This document shows, piece by piece, positions 30,787 to 42,491 of a stretch of 64,000 bases of DNA. A program made the translations under genes and the position numbers. How positions within the stretch are numbered: position 1 is the stretch's first letter; each line of letters starts with the position of its first letter. The notes beneath the pieces are model-generated. The model searched no databases. It saw only the letters and a list, made by a program, of their open reading frames with translations, and was not told the origin of the DNA. This DNA is from Verrucomicrobiota bacterium (GTDB lineage Bacteria; Verrucomicrobiota; Verrucomicrobiia; Opitutales; UBA953), in assembly GCA_016871415.1 (NCBI GenBank), contig VHDL01000001.1:62001-126000 (forward strand), read 5' to 3'.

Positions 30787-31791
30787 TTGCGTCTCCTCCT
30801 ATCCAGTCTGCTTTTCTGGCCATTTCTGGCCATCGGCACCTCCCTCAGGGCGGAGGCTCTTCGGGTTGGTTTTTTCCCCAACCTGACCCATTCGCCGGCT
30901 CTTGCCGCGAGGCAGTTGGAGAGGGAAGGGGCACCTTGGCATGCCTCCCGGTCGATTCCGGTCCGAGTTGAATGGCAGGCCTTCAACGCCGGCCCTTCCG
31001 CCGTCGAAGCCTTGCTCACCGGCACGGTGCACGTGGTTTACGTGGGCGCCTCTCCCTTGATTAACGGTCATGTCCGGTCCCGGGGCAAGACGCTCCGTCT
31101 CCTCGCGCCCGTGGTTTCCGGTGGCAATGCTCTCGTGGTCAGGCCCGGTCTGGAGCTACGTTCTCCGCAGGATTTTCGCGGCCGTCGGTTGGCCACGCCT
31201 CAGTTGGGTAACACGCAGGATGTTTCCGCCCGAGCCTGGCTGAAGTCCGGCGGTCTCAGGGTCACGCTTGCGGGAGGAGACGCGCAGGTGATTCCTGCCG
31301 CCAATCCCGAGCTCGTGATGCTGTTCGGCCGCGGTCAGGTGGATGCCGCCTGGACGGTCGAGCCATGGGTCTCCCGACTCACTTCCGAGTTCGGCGGCGT
31401 CGTCGTGGCGGAAGACGCGACCGCTGTCGTGACGGTTCTCGCCTGTTCGGCGGCCGCGCTGGAGGATCGGGGCGACGACGTCCGTGCCTTCGTACGTTCG
31501 CATTGGGAGCTGCGTAACCGTCTCATCGCTGACCCCGCCCTTCATCGCAGGCTGATCTCGCAGGGGCTGGCTGCTGAGACGCGTTCCAAGCCCATGGCGG
31601 AGGCTTTGCTCGACTCTGCGCTCCACCGGATGCGTCTGGACGGACATGAGCCGGCCGCCGACCGGCACGCCCGTCTTGCGGCTTCCCTCGGGAAGTCGAT
31701 GGACGACGCCGTCTCCGCCGGCTTGCTTCGTGAGGCCCATCCCCTGGACTCGCTTCTTTCCGAATTGCAGGAGGATCGTCCGACCCGCTGA
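30787..31791 (+). CDS. ABC transporter substrate-binding protein, nitrate/sulfonate/taurine type
   Basis: This 334-residue periplasmic binding protein has an N-terminal signal peptide ending near LRAEA. The start of the mature protein, LRVGFFPNLTHSPALAA, is typical of the NrtA/SsuA/TauA group, as are NAGPSAVEALLTGTVHVVYVGASPLI and LATPQLGNTQDVSARAWL. The only plausible start is a TTG at 30787; no in-frame ATG or GTG fits before the signal peptide. It is followed within two bases by the ATPase gene. The substrate (nitrate, sulfonate or another small anion or amine) cannot be assigned. Confidence 0.88.
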   Translation: MRLLLSSLLFWPFLAIGTSLRAEALRVGFFPNLTHSPALAARQLEREGAPWHASRSIPVRVEWQAFNAGPSAVEALLTGTVHVVYVGASPLINGHVRSRGKTLRLLAPVVSGGNALVVRPGLELRSPQDFRGRRLATPQLGNTQDVSARAWLKSGGLRVTLAGGDAQVIPAANPELVMLFGRGQVDAAWTVEPWVSRLTSEFGGVVVAEDATAVVTVLACSAAALEDRGDDVRAFVRSHWELRNRLIADPALHRRLISQGLAAETRSKPMAEALLDSALHRMRLDGHEPAADRHARLAASLGKSMDDAVSAGLLREAHPLDSLLSELQEDRPTR

Positions 31792-31793
31792 AC

Positions 31794-32585
31794 ATGGATT
31801 CCCCCGGTTCACAGCCCGCGGCCCTGACGCTGCGTAACGTCACCAAACGCTTCAACGGGGCATCGGGTCCCCTGACGGCGCTTGAGGACATTTCAATCGA
31901 CGTGCGAGAAGGTGAATTCCTCGTGCTCGTCGGTCCTTCCGGCTGCGGAAAGTCCACGCTGCTCTCGTTGCTCGCCGGTCTGGAACTGCCGGATGAGGGT
32001 GAGATTCGCCTGGCGGACTCTCCCGTGCGCGGTCCCGGCCGGGACCGTCTGGTCATGTTCCAACAGGACGCCCTCTTCCCCTGGCTAAACGTCCTGGAGA
32101 ACGTCACGTTCGGCCTGCGGCTGAAGCCCGGCCTGACCGATGATGAGCGTCGTGAGTCCGCACGTCATTATCTCCAACTCGTCGGACTCGGCAACAAGGA
32201 GCTTGCCAGACCTCACGAGCTTTCGGGGGGCATGCGTCAGCGCGTCGCGCTCGCCCGGTCGCTCGCTCCCAACCCCCGCGTGCTGCTCATGGACGAGCCC
32301 TTCTCGGCCCTGGACGCGCTCACGCGCGACCAGCTTTACGGCGACATCCAGGAGATCTTCACCAAGCGGCGGAAGACCATCGTGCTCGTGACTCACAACA
32401 TCCGCGAGGCGGTCTGCTTAGGTGATCGCGTCGTGCTCCTCTCCCCTCATCCCGGACGGGTGCGCGAGGTCTTTGAGATTGATCTGCCCCGTCCGCGGCG
32501 GATCAATGATCCGGCGCTCGCCGCACTCGCCGCCCGCGTCACCGAGTCCCTCGCCTCCCACCTCACGAAAGGGGCCCTCGAATGA
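31794..32585 (+). CDS. ABC transporter ATP-binding protein, nitrate/sulfonate/taurine type
   Basis: The protein has 263 residues. It shows Walker A GPSGCGKST (residues 47-55), Q-loop MFQQDALFPWLNVLENV, the signature LSGGMRQRVALARSL, Walker B RVLLMDEPFSALD and the switch His in VTHNIREAV. The Q-loop LFPWLNV and EAVCLGDRV are characteristic of SsuB/TauB/NrtD-type ATPases. It energises uptake by the neighbouring permease. Its stop overlaps the permease start by four bases. Confidence 0.94.
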   Translation: MDSPGSQPAALTLRNVTKRFNGASGPLTALEDISIDVREGEFLVLVGPSGCGKSTLLSLLAGLELPDEGEIRLADSPVRGPGRDRLVMFQQDALFPWLNVLENVTFGLRLKPGLTDDERRESARHYLQLVGLGNKELARPHELSGGMRQRVALARSLAPNPRVLLMDEPFSALDALTRDQLYGDIQEIFTKRRKTIVLVTHNIREAVCLGDRVVLLSPHPGRVREVFEIDLPRPRRINDPALAALAARVTESLASHLTKGALE

Positions 32586-33352
32586 GCCTGCCACGTCCAG
32601 TCATACCGACCGTGCTGGCCGTGCTCATGCTCGGCTGCTGGGAGTGGGCGGTCCGTTCCGGCCGGGTTGACGAACTGTTTTTCCCCGCCCCCTCCCATGT
32701 CGTGGAGTGGTGCTGGGACGGTTTGCTCAACGGTGAGCTTCTTTCCGCCACCTGGGTCACGGTGCGCCGTCTGGCGCTGGGTTTCCTCATCGGCGTCGTC
32801 CTCGGCTTCCCGCTCGGCGCGCTCTGCGCCCGCGTCCGTTGGATCAATGACACGCTCGGCATCATCGCCCTCGGGCTGCAGACGCTGCCTTCCGTCTGCT
32901 GGGTGCCGCTGGCTCTTCTCTGGTTCGGTCCCGAGGAGTCGGCCGTCGTGTTCGTGGTCGTCATGGGCACCCTGTGGGCCGTCCTCGTCGCGGTGCGTGA
33001 GTCGGTGCTCAACGTCGAGCCGCTCTACTTGCGCGCCGCCCAGACCATGGGTTCTGGCGGGGTCCACCTCTGGACGCAAGTCGTCCTGCCCGCGGCTCTG
33101 CCCGGCGTGATCAGCGGCATGAAGCAGGGCTGGGCCTTCGCCTGGCGCTCGCTGATGGCCGCCGAAATCTTCGTGGTCATCCTCTCCGGCTTCGGCCTCG
33201 GCTCGCTCCTGCACGCGGGCCGCGAGCTGCTGCGGATGGAACAGGTCATGGGCGTGATGGGCGTGATCATGCTGGTCGGCTTCCTCGCCGACCTCGCCTT
33301 CTTCTCTCCGGTTGAGCGTTGGCTGCGTCGCTCCCGCGGGCTGGAGCGCTGA
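32582..33352 (+). CDS. ABC transporter permease, nitrate/sulfonate/taurine type
   Basis: This 256-residue membrane protein has about six hydrophobic helices of the SsuC/TauC family. The coupling-helix (EAA-like) region reads AAQTMGSGGVHLWTQVVLPAALPGVISGMKQGWAFAWRSLMAAE, which contacts the ATPase. LGLQTLPSVCWVPLALLWFG is another family signature. It completes a three-gene importer with the binding protein and ATPase. obgE starts 49 bases later and may be read from the same transcript. Confidence 0.93.
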   Translation: MSLPRPVIPTVLAVLMLGCWEWAVRSGRVDELFFPAPSHVVEWCWDGLLNGELLSATWVTVRRLALGFLIGVVLGFPLGALCARVRWINDTLGIIALGLQTLPSVCWVPLALLWFGPEESAVVFVVVMGTLWAVLVAVRESVLNVEPLYLRAAQTMGSGGVHLWTQVVLPAALPGVISGMKQGWAFAWRSLMAAEIFVVILSGFGLGSLLHAGRELLRMEQVMGVMGVIMLVGFLADLAFFSPVERWLRRSRGLER

Positions 33353-33401
33353 GCGCCCTTTACGGCTCGACCCTCGCGGGAGGCGTCCCCACCTTCGGGG
33401 C

Positions 33402-34580
33402 ATGTTCATCGATGAGGCCAAGGTCATCCTGCGCGCCGGCGACGGCGGCCACGGGTGCGTGAGCTTCCGCCGCGAGAAGTTCATCCCCAAGGGCGGCCCC
33501 GACGGCGGCAACGGCGGCAAGGGCGGCGACGTGGTGCTGCTCTGCGACCGCAACGAGGGCGACCTGGAGACCTACCGCTGGCAGCCTCACCGCGCCGCCA
33601 AGAACGGCACGCCCGGCATGGGCCGCCAGTGCGCCGGGCCCGACGGGTCGGACCTCGTCCTGCGCGTGCCTCCGGGCACGCAGGTGCTGGAGGAGTCCAC
33701 GGGCCGGCTGGTCGCCGAGGTCACCGAGCACGGCGAGAAGGTCATCCTGCTTGCGGGAGGCAGGGGCGGGCTGGGCAACATGAACTTCAAGAGTTCGGTG
33801 AACCAGGCGCCGCGTCGCAGCACGCCTGGCTGTCCGGGCGAGAAGGGTGAGTACCGACTGGTGCTCAAGACCATCGCCGACCTCGGGCTGGTCGGCTTTC
33901 CCAACGCTGGCAAGTCGACCCTGACCAACCTCATCACCGCCGCACGGCCCAAGACTGCCCCGTATCCTTTCACGACGCTGCACGTCAACGTGGGGGTCAT
34001 CGAGTATCCCGACCGCCACGGCCGAGTGGTGATGGCGGACATTCCCGGGCTCATCGAGGGCGCGCACGAGAACCGCGGTCTGGGGCACCAGTTCCTGCGC
34101 CACATCGAGCGCTGCTCGCTTCTCGTGTTCCTCATCGACATGGCCGGCAACGACGGCCGCCGTCCCTGGGATGATTTTAAGGTGCTGGAGCGCGAGCTGC
34201 GTCTGTACTCGCCCGTGCTGGCGAGCAAGCCCCGGATCGTCGTCGTCAACAAGATGGACCTGCCCTCCGCGGTGAAGAATCTCGAGGAGTTCACGCGCAA
34301 GGTCGCGGCTCCGACGCTCGCCATCTCCTGTCACGATGGTTCCGGGTTGGAAGCGTTCAAGGAGACGGTCCGGAAGGCCGTCCGGCAGGGCGTCCTCCCC
34401 GAATCGGCCGCCAAGCCGGCCAAGGCCAACGGCAAGGCCGAACCCAAGCGGACCAAGCGCGTTCAGAAGGCCGTAAAGCTGGTCACGAAGGCCGTGCGCA
34501 AGCCGAAGAAGAAGGAGACCCGTACGGCGGGCAGTAAGCCGGTCAAGCGGTCCAAGACTCAGAAGCGTCGGGGACGCTGA
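33402..34580 (+). CDS. obgE: GTPase Obg/CgtA
   Basis: This 392-residue ribosome-assembly GTPase has an N-terminal glycine-rich Obg fold (FIDEAKVILRAGDGGHG, GGPDGGNGGKGGDV) over residues 1-158. The G domain has G1 GFPNAGKST (165-173), G2 around PFTTLHVNVG, G3 DIPGLIEGAH and G4 NKMD. The C-terminal 60 residues replace the usual OCT domain with a very basic Lys/Ala/Pro/Arg-rich tail. ATG 33402 was chosen because it gives the standard MFIDEAKV start. It is convergent with msrB, four bases away. Confidence 0.95.
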   Translation: MFIDEAKVILRAGDGGHGCVSFRREKFIPKGGPDGGNGGKGGDVVLLCDRNEGDLETYRWQPHRAAKNGTPGMGRQCAGPDGSDLVLRVPPGTQVLEESTGRLVAEVTEHGEKVILLAGGRGGLGNMNFKSSVNQAPRRSTPGCPGEKGEYRLVLKTIADLGLVGFPNAGKSTLTNLITAARPKTAPYPFTTLHVNVGVIEYPDRHGRVVMADIPGLIEGAHENRGLGHQFLRHIERCSLLVFLIDMAGNDGRRPWDDFKVLERELRLYSPVLASKPRIVVVNKMDLPSAVKNLEEFTRKVAAPTLAISCHDGSGLEAFKETVRKAVRQGVLPESAAKPAKANGKAEPKRTKRVQKAVKLVTKAVRKPKKKETRTAGSKPVKRSKTQKRRGR

Positions 34581-34584
34581 GGGG

Positions 34585-35145
34585 TCACTTCGCCGTCTTG
34601 AGTTCCTTGAACTTCAGGGACTCGGAATTGAGGCAGTAGCGCAGGCCGGTGGGCGGAGGTCCGTCCTCGAACACGTGCCCGAGATGTCCGTCGCAACGTG
34701 CGCAGAGGATCTCGGTGCGGGTCATGCCGTGGCTGCGGTCCTCGATGGTGACCACGTTGTATTTCGAAACCGGACGGAAGAAGCTCGGCCAGCCGGTACC
34801 GGAGTTGAACTTGGAGTCGGAGGAGAAGAGCGGGAGCTCGCAACCGACGCAGTGGTAGGTGCCGTGCTTCTTGTTGTCGAGCAGGGTGCCGCAGAAGGGG
34901 CGTTCGGTGCCCTTGGCGCGCAGGATGCGGTAGGTCTCGGGAGGGAGCAGCGCCTGCCACTCGGCGTCGGGCTTGACGACCTTGTCGACGACCGTCGGCT
35001 TGGCGACGCCGCCCTTGCCGTCGTCGAGGGTGACGCGGACTTTGCCGGCGGGGACTTTCTCGTTCTCGGTATCCACGGGCTTGACAGGTTCCTTGGCGGT
35101 GAGGGTGAGGGCGAGCAGGAGTGCGAAGGGCAGGGCGGGGCTCAT
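34585..35145 (-). CDS. msrB: Peptide-methionine (R)-S-oxide reductase MsrB, exported
   Basis: This 186-residue protein has an N-terminal signal peptide (about 1-17), so it probably repairs oxidised methionine in the periplasm. The MsrB domain shows [35 protein letters not shown], the second zinc pair CARC and the catalytic segment [11 protein letters not shown] with its Cys. The zinc-binding CxxC pairs and the catalytic Cys are all kept. A linker of about 40 residues separates the signal peptide from the domain. It is two bases downstream of the Fe-S carrier gene. Confidence 0.93.
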   Translation of the reverse strand: MSPALPFALLLALTLTAKEPVKPVDTENEKVPAGKVRVTLDDGKGGVAKPTVVDKVVKPDAEWQALLPPETYRILRAKGTERPFCGTLLDNKKHGTYHCVGCELPLFSSDSKFNSGTGWPSFFRPVSKYNVVTIEDRSHGMTRTEILCARCDGHLGHVFEDGPPPTGLRYCLNSESLKFKELKTAK

Positions 35146-35147
35146 GG

Positions 35148-35483
35148 TCAGCTGAAGGATTTGCCGCAGCCGCAGGTGCTGGTGGCGTTGGGGTTGCGGA
35201 CCTCGAAGCCCTTGCCGTGCAGGCCGTCGTCGAAGTGCACGGTGGAGCCGTCCAGGTAGGCGTGGCTGGCGGGGTCGATGAGCAGGCGCACGCCCTGGCT
35301 TTCGAATTCTAGGTCGCCCTCCTTGCGGGCGTCGAAGGACATGCCGTATTCGAAGCCCGAGCAGCCGCCGGCCTCGACGAGGACGCGGAGCAGGGTGGCG
35401 GGGTCCTGCTTGGCGTGGAGGGCCCGGACCTGAACGGCGGCTTCGGGCGTGAGGTGGATCATGACTTCATTTTTGACGGTCAT
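35148..35483 (-). CDS. A-type iron-sulfur cluster carrier (IscA/ErpA/HesB family)
   Basis: This 111-residue protein carries the three conserved cysteines of A-type carriers, in [12 protein letters not shown] and near the C-terminus in [22 protein letters not shown] and [20 protein letters not shown] are family-typical. It delivers Fe-S clusters to apoproteins such as the ferredoxin-like domain of ActB, although that link is only inferred. An alternative start is the Met at residue 8. It is co-transcribed with msrB. Family members ErpA, IscA and SufA cannot be told apart here. Confidence 0.9.
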   Translation of the reverse strand: MTVKNEVMIHLTPEAAVQVRALHAKQDPATLLRVLVEAGGCSGFEYGMSFDARKEGDLEFESQGVRLLIDPASHAYLDGSTVHFDDGLHGKGFEVRNPNATSTCGCGKSFS

Positions 35484-35563
35484 GGTCGGGAGTCAAGGGG
35501 CACGGGGTTTTGGGGTGGTCAGACCCGCCCGCGGGGGGCATTTTGAATCAACCCTCACTCCCC

Positions 35564-36256
35564 ATGTCCGCCGTCATCCGAGCGTTCCTCATCTCTCTGC
35601 CGCTGGCCTTCGTCTTCAACGCACTGTTCTGGTTGCTGGCTTCCTTGGTGCTCTGGGACGGCGCTTTCCTGAATGTGAACCAGCTGCTCGGCCTCGATTA
35701 TCTCTCCTTCGAGGACACCAAGGAGCTGCTGTGGCCGCTCGCGGTCTGGTTGCTGGCCTTCATCCAGTCGTTGCTCGTCTCGGTGCCGCTGCCGGTGACT
35801 CCGGCTCCGGCCTCGGCGTCGGCGCTGCTGCCCAGGGTGGCGGGGGCCGCTTTCCTCGGCGGTCTTCTCCTCGCCCTGCCGGTCTTCGCCCTCATCGACG
35901 TTGCCTATTTCCTGCCTTCGGTCGACCCCAAGAAGTTCGACTCCTTGTCCTGCATCGTGGGCGCCTTCGGTGTCTGGGCGGTTTCCTGGACGGTCTGGAT
36001 TCCGGTGCTGCTCCATCGCTGTTCTAAGGAAGCCGACGCGCTCGAACGCTTCGTCGCGCGTTTCGTTAGGGGTTCCGCCATCGGCCTAGCGCTCTGTCTG
36101 CCCTGGTACCTCGTGCTGCGCCGCAAGCAGGCCTGCCACTGTGCGCTGGGCACTTTCATCGGTCTCGCCGCCGGACTTTGGTCGCTGCTCGTGGTCGGCG
36201 GGCCGCTGCTGCTGTTCCTCTCGCGCGAGCGGCGTCTCCGCGCCACGCTGCGCTGA
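35564..36256 (+). CDS. Integral membrane protein, unknown function
   Basis: This 230-residue protein was not recognised. About five or six hydrophobic helices are seen: residues 3-28, 55-70, 85-105, 125-148, 167-182 and 190-215. A Ser/Pro-rich loop (TPAPASASALLP) separates the second and third. A Cys pair near QACHCALG lies at the start of the last helix. ATG 35564 is chosen over an upstream extension because the open frame before it is not protein-like. It is convergent with the dus gene, with no gap. Confidence 0.7.
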   Translation: MSAVIRAFLISLPLAFVFNALFWLLASLVLWDGAFLNVNQLLGLDYLSFEDTKELLWPLAVWLLAFIQSLLVSVPLPVTPAPASASALLPRVAGAAFLGGLLLALPVFALIDVAYFLPSVDPKKFDSLSCIVGAFGVWAVSWTVWIPVLLHRCSKEADALERFVARFVRGSAIGLALCLPWYLVLRRKQACHCALGTFIGLAAGLWSLLVVGGPLLLFLSRERRLRATLR

Positions 36257-37311
<1,055 letters not shown>

Positions 37312-37315
<4 letters not shown>

Positions 37316-37755
37316 GCCTGCTTGCGCAGCTTGGCGAGCTGGGCCGACATATCCTCGCAGGCCTCGACCACTGGTAAGGCGATGAAGACGGGCCGCTTGG
37401 CCTTGACCGCCAGCACGAGCGCGTCGCTGGGACGGGCGTCGACCTCGGCGACCTTGCGGGCCACGGGCCCGTCCTGCGCGAGGAGGACGCGCGCGTAGAA
37501 CACCCCGTCCTTCACGCTGACAATCGCCACGTGCGAGACCGCCGCATCAAGACCGAGGAGCAGGTGCAGCATCAGGTCGTGCGAGAGCGGCCGCTCCGAG
37601 AGGCGTCCGTCCAACGAGGCCTGCAGGGCCTCCCCCACGGCGGGGTCGACCTGGATCACGACGGTCTTGAGGGGGGTGACGAGGAAGACGGCGGTGCCCC
37701 CCTGGACGGGTACCACTTCGATGGCCTGGACCGGCACTGCCTCCTCGACGTTCAT
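37312..37755 (-). CDS. Bifunctional nuclease family protein (DUF151)
   Basis: This 147-residue protein has the DUF151 (BFN) domain: VFLVTPLKTVVIQVDPAVGEALQ, LMLHLLLGLDAAVSHVAIVSVKDGVFYARV and the signature VDARPSDALVLAVKAKRPVF. Members are small proteins, some with RNase/DNase activity. The frame is open upstream, but ATG 37755 gives a normal N-terminus MNVEEAVPVQ. It overlaps the dus start by four bases. Confidence 0.85.
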
Positions 37756-37818
37756 GCCGCACAATGAAGGCCGCAGGGGGCGCTTCGCAAGCCCGCTCCG
37801 AGGGCGCCAATCCTCGCT

Positions 37819-39966
37819 GTGCGCTTGCTGGACGACGTTTCGGGGGCATCTTGCCTCCCCGTGCATCCCTTCCTCGACGACGCCTTCCTCTTCGACTGGA
37901 GCCGCCTGCGCCCCGGGCACGTCGAGCCCGACATCCGCGAGGCTTTGCGCCGCGCCCAGGCCAACGTCGAAGCATTCAAGGCCCTGCCTCCCGGCCGACT
38001 GACCTATGACGATGTGCTTCTTGGTCTCGAGCGTTCCACGCGTGAGCTTTCACGTGCCTGGGGGCTGGTGACGCACCTCGATGCGGTCATGAACTCGGAG
38101 CCGCTGCGCAAGGCCCACAACGCCCTGCTGCCGGAGGTGACCGCCTTCTTCACCTCGCTGACGCTCGACCCTCAGGTCTGGTCAGTCATCCGTGACTACG
38201 CGGGCACGCCTGAGGCCGCCGCGCTGACCGGCGTGCGACGTCGTTTCCTGGAGGAGACCGTCGCCGACTTCGTCGAAAACGGCGCCGACCTGCCCCCGGA
38301 AAGCAAGCAACGGCTGGCTGCGATCAACGCCGACCTCGCCTCACGCACGCAGAAGTATTCCGAGAACGTCCTGGACTCCACCAACGCCTGGGACCTCTTC
38401 ATCACGGACGAGGCCCGGCTCCGCGGGCTGCCTCCCAGCGCTCTCGGCGCCGCCAGGCAGTCGGCGACGGCCAAGGGCCGCCCGGAAGCCTGGCGTTTCA
38501 CTCTGCACGCCCCGTCGGTCTTCCCGGTGCTCGAATATGCCGAGGATGAGGCCCTGCGCCGCGAAGGCTGGGAGGCTCTCGGACAGGTCGGGCTCAAGGC
38601 GCCTTGGGACAACACCGCCCTGGTGGGGGAGATCCTCGCGCTCCGGCAGGAGAAGGCGCGGCTGCTCGGCAAGGAACACTTCGCCGACTTCACCACGGCG
38701 CGCCGGATGGCTGGCAGCGGCGCCCGCGCGCTCGCCTTCATCGAGGACCTGGGCCGTCGTGTGCGTCCCCGCTTCCGCCAGGAGGCCGATGAGCTGGAGG
38801 CCTTCCGGGCGTCCCGCACCGGCGAGGCGAAGCGACACCTGCATCCCTGGGAGTTCGCCCTGTGGTCGGAGCGCATGCGCAAGGAGCTGCACGGCTTCGA
38901 CGACGAGGCCCTGCGCCCCTGGTTCCCGGTCGACGGCGTCATCGGCGGGATGTTCCGCCTCTTCGGCGAGCTGTTCGGCATCACGGTCGCCGGACGCGAC
39001 ACCGTGCACGTCGATCCCTCGACGGGCGCGCGCACGGTCGTCCGCGCCGCGGAGCCGCGCATCGAGGCCGAGCCCGTGCCCGTCTGGCATCCCGAGGTGC
39101 GCTTCTACGAGGTTCGGGACGGCGCCCGCCATCTCGGCTCCTTCTACACCGACTGGTTCCCGCGCGAATCGAAGCGCGGCGGGGCGTGGATGAACTTACT
39201 GCGCACCGGCGGTCCCCGTCCGGACGGGACCTTCGCGCCGCACCTGGGCCTGATGTGCGGCAACTTCACGCCGCCCGTCGGCGGCGGGCAGGCTCTGCTC
39301 ACGCATGACGAGGTCACGACCGTCTTCCATGAGTTCGGCCATCTCCTGCACCACGTGCTCAGCGAAGTCGAGGTGGAGTCCCTCTCCGGCGTGCGCGTGG
39401 CCTGGGACTTCGTCGAGCTGCCTTCGCAGATCCTCGAGAACTGGTGCTGGGAGCGCGAAGCGCTCGATCTCTTCGCCAGGCATCATCAGACCAACGAGCC
39501 CCTCCCCGCCGACCTCTTCGCCAAGCTCGACGCCGCCTCCAACTTCCGCTCGGCCTCCGCCTGCATGCGTCAGCTCGCCTTCTCCAAACTGGACCTCGAC
39601 CTGCACCTCCGCGCGGAGGAGCTCAGGGGCCGGGATCTGGACGACCATTGGAACGGCGATTTCGCGGAGTGGCAGGCGCCCACGACCCGGCGGCTCCCCG
39701 CGATGGCCCGTCGCTTCAACCACCTCTTCTCCGACGCCACGGGCTACGCCGCCGGCTACTATTCCTACAAGTGGGCCGAGGCGCTCGAGGCCGACGCCTT
39801 CACCCGATTCCTCAAGGAGGGCGTGCTCAATCCCAAGACCGGCCGTGAGCTCCGCAGCCGCATCCTGGCCAAGGGCAATTCGGAGCCCGCGGCCAAGCTC
39901 TTCCGTGACTTCATGGGGCGCGACCTCGACCCCGAGGCTCTGCTGGTGCGCGACGGGCTGGCCTGA
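37819..39966 (+). CDS. M3-family oligopeptidase (oligopeptidase A-like)
   Basis: This zinc metallopeptidase of about 715 residues degrades short peptides in the cytoplasm. The catalytic motif HEFGHLLHH (His504 region) is followed by a downstream Glu in the ELPSQILENWCWE segment, typical of M3 enzymes. SFYTDWFPRESKRGGAWMN and GYAAGYYSYKWAEALEADAF are also family signatures. No ATG is available at the start. GTG 37819 is the longest choice, and GTG 37861 (starting HPFLDDAF after the initiator) fits the family N-terminus slightly better. A clear terminator follows at 40000. Confidence 0.92.
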   Translation: MRLLDDVSGASCLPVHPFLDDAFLFDWSRLRPGHVEPDIREALRRAQANVEAFKALPPGRLTYDDVLLGLERSTRELSRAWGLVTHLDAVMNSEPLRKAHNALLPEVTAFFTSLTLDPQVWSVIRDYAGTPEAAALTGVRRRFLEETVADFVENGADLPPESKQRLAAINADLASRTQKYSENVLDSTNAWDLFITDEARLRGLPPSALGAARQSATAKGRPEAWRFTLHAPSVFPVLEYAEDEALRREGWEALGQVGLKAPWDNTALVGEILALRQEKARLLGKEHFADFTTARRMAGSGARALAFIEDLGRRVRPRFRQEADELEAFRASRTGEAKRHLHPWEFALWSERMRKELHGFDDEALRPWFPVDGVIGGMFRLFGELFGITVAGRDTVHVDPSTGARTVVRAAEPRIEAEPVPVWHPEVRFYEVRDGARHLGSFYTDWFPRESKRGGAWMNLLRTGGPRPDGTFAPHLGLMCGNFTPPVGGGQALLTHDEVTTVFHEFGHLLHHVLSEVEVESLSGVRVAWDFVELPSQILENWCWEREALDLFARHHQTNEPLPADLFAKLDAASNFRSASACMRQLAFSKLDLDLHLRAEELRGRDLDDHWNGDFAEWQAPTTRRLPAMARRFNHLFSDATGYAAGYYSYKWAEALEADAFTRFLKEGVLNPKTGRELRSRILAKGNSEPAAKLFRDFMGRDLDPEALLVRDGLA

Positions 39967-39999
39967 GACGACCGTTCCCGGGACCCCGGGCCTCTTATT

Positions 40000-40022
40000 C
40001 CCCTTGCGCCGAGGGGGTTTTT
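40000..40022 (+). terminator. Intrinsic terminator after the M3 peptidase
   Basis: A short stem CCCCT/AGGGG with a seven-base loop is followed by G and five T residues. It lies 33 bases after the peptidase stop and before typA. Confidence 0.7.
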
Positions 40023-40044
40023 ACTATGCGTAGGACCTTTTCCC

Positions 40045-41946
<1,902 letters not shown>

Positions 41947-41949
41947 GCC

Positions 41950-42399
41950 TCAGGACGGCGTGGTGAGACGGTAGCGGTGCGTCCCGTCCGGGAGCATCGC
42001 CGCTTCCATGCGCCAGGCGTCAACAGGCAGCCGTCCCTCGACGCGCTCCGGCCATTCCACGACCAGGTTCCACGGGGTCTTCGCGAGGTCCCAGACCATC
42101 AGGCCGTCGAAGGCGTCCGGGGCCTTCAGCCGGAAGGCGTCGACATGCAGCAGCCGTCGCCGGCCCTCGAGCACGTTGAGGAGCGGGAACGAGGGGCTGG
42201 TGACGTCCCCCGCGTAGCCAAGGCCGCGGGCCAGACCGCGGACGAACGTCGTCTTGCCCGCCCCGAGGTCTCCCGAGAGCGCCAGGACCGTGTCCGGCGG
42301 CAGCAGGGCCGCGAAGGCCTCGGCGGCGTGCTCGGTCTCCTCGCCCGACCGCGTGACGAGGCCGGCCTTCCAGGAGTCGAGCGAGGCGGTCTGGCCCAT
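41950..42399 (-). CDS. tsaE: tRNA threonylcarbamoyladenosine synthesis ATPase TsaE
   Basis: This 149-residue small P-loop ATPase works with TsaB, TsaD and TsaC to make the t6A modification of tRNAs reading ANN codons. The Walker A motif GDLGAGKTTF (residues 43-52), the TSPSFPLLNV segment and the conserved LLHVDAFRL and VVEWPERVEGRLP are all typical. It has a normal length. A terminator-like hairpin separates it from the GH109-like genes upstream. The partner genes are not in this window. Confidence 0.93.
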   Translation of the reverse strand: MGQTASLDSWKAGLVTRSGEETEHAAEAFAALLPPDTVLALSGDLGAGKTTFVRGLARGLGYAGDVTSPSFPLLNVLEGRRRLLHVDAFRLKAPDAFDGLMVWDLAKTPWNLVVEWPERVEGRLPVDAWRMEAAMLPDGTHRYRLTTPS

Positions 42400-42447
42400 G
42401 GGCGCAGTCTCAGCCTGCCGGCGTCATCCACGCAAACCGCAAACGAA

Positions 42448-42471
42448 GGACCGGGCCGGACGGCCGGGTCC
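42448..42471 (-). terminator. Putative terminator after the GH109-like pair
   Basis: GGACC/GGTCC and GGCC/GGCC arms form an imperfect ten-pair stem with one mismatch. On the minus strand it is followed by TTCGTTTGCGGTTT. It lies between the GH109-like pair and tsaE. Confidence 0.45.
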
Positions 42472-42491
42472 GTGGGCGCTTGCGGGCGCGC

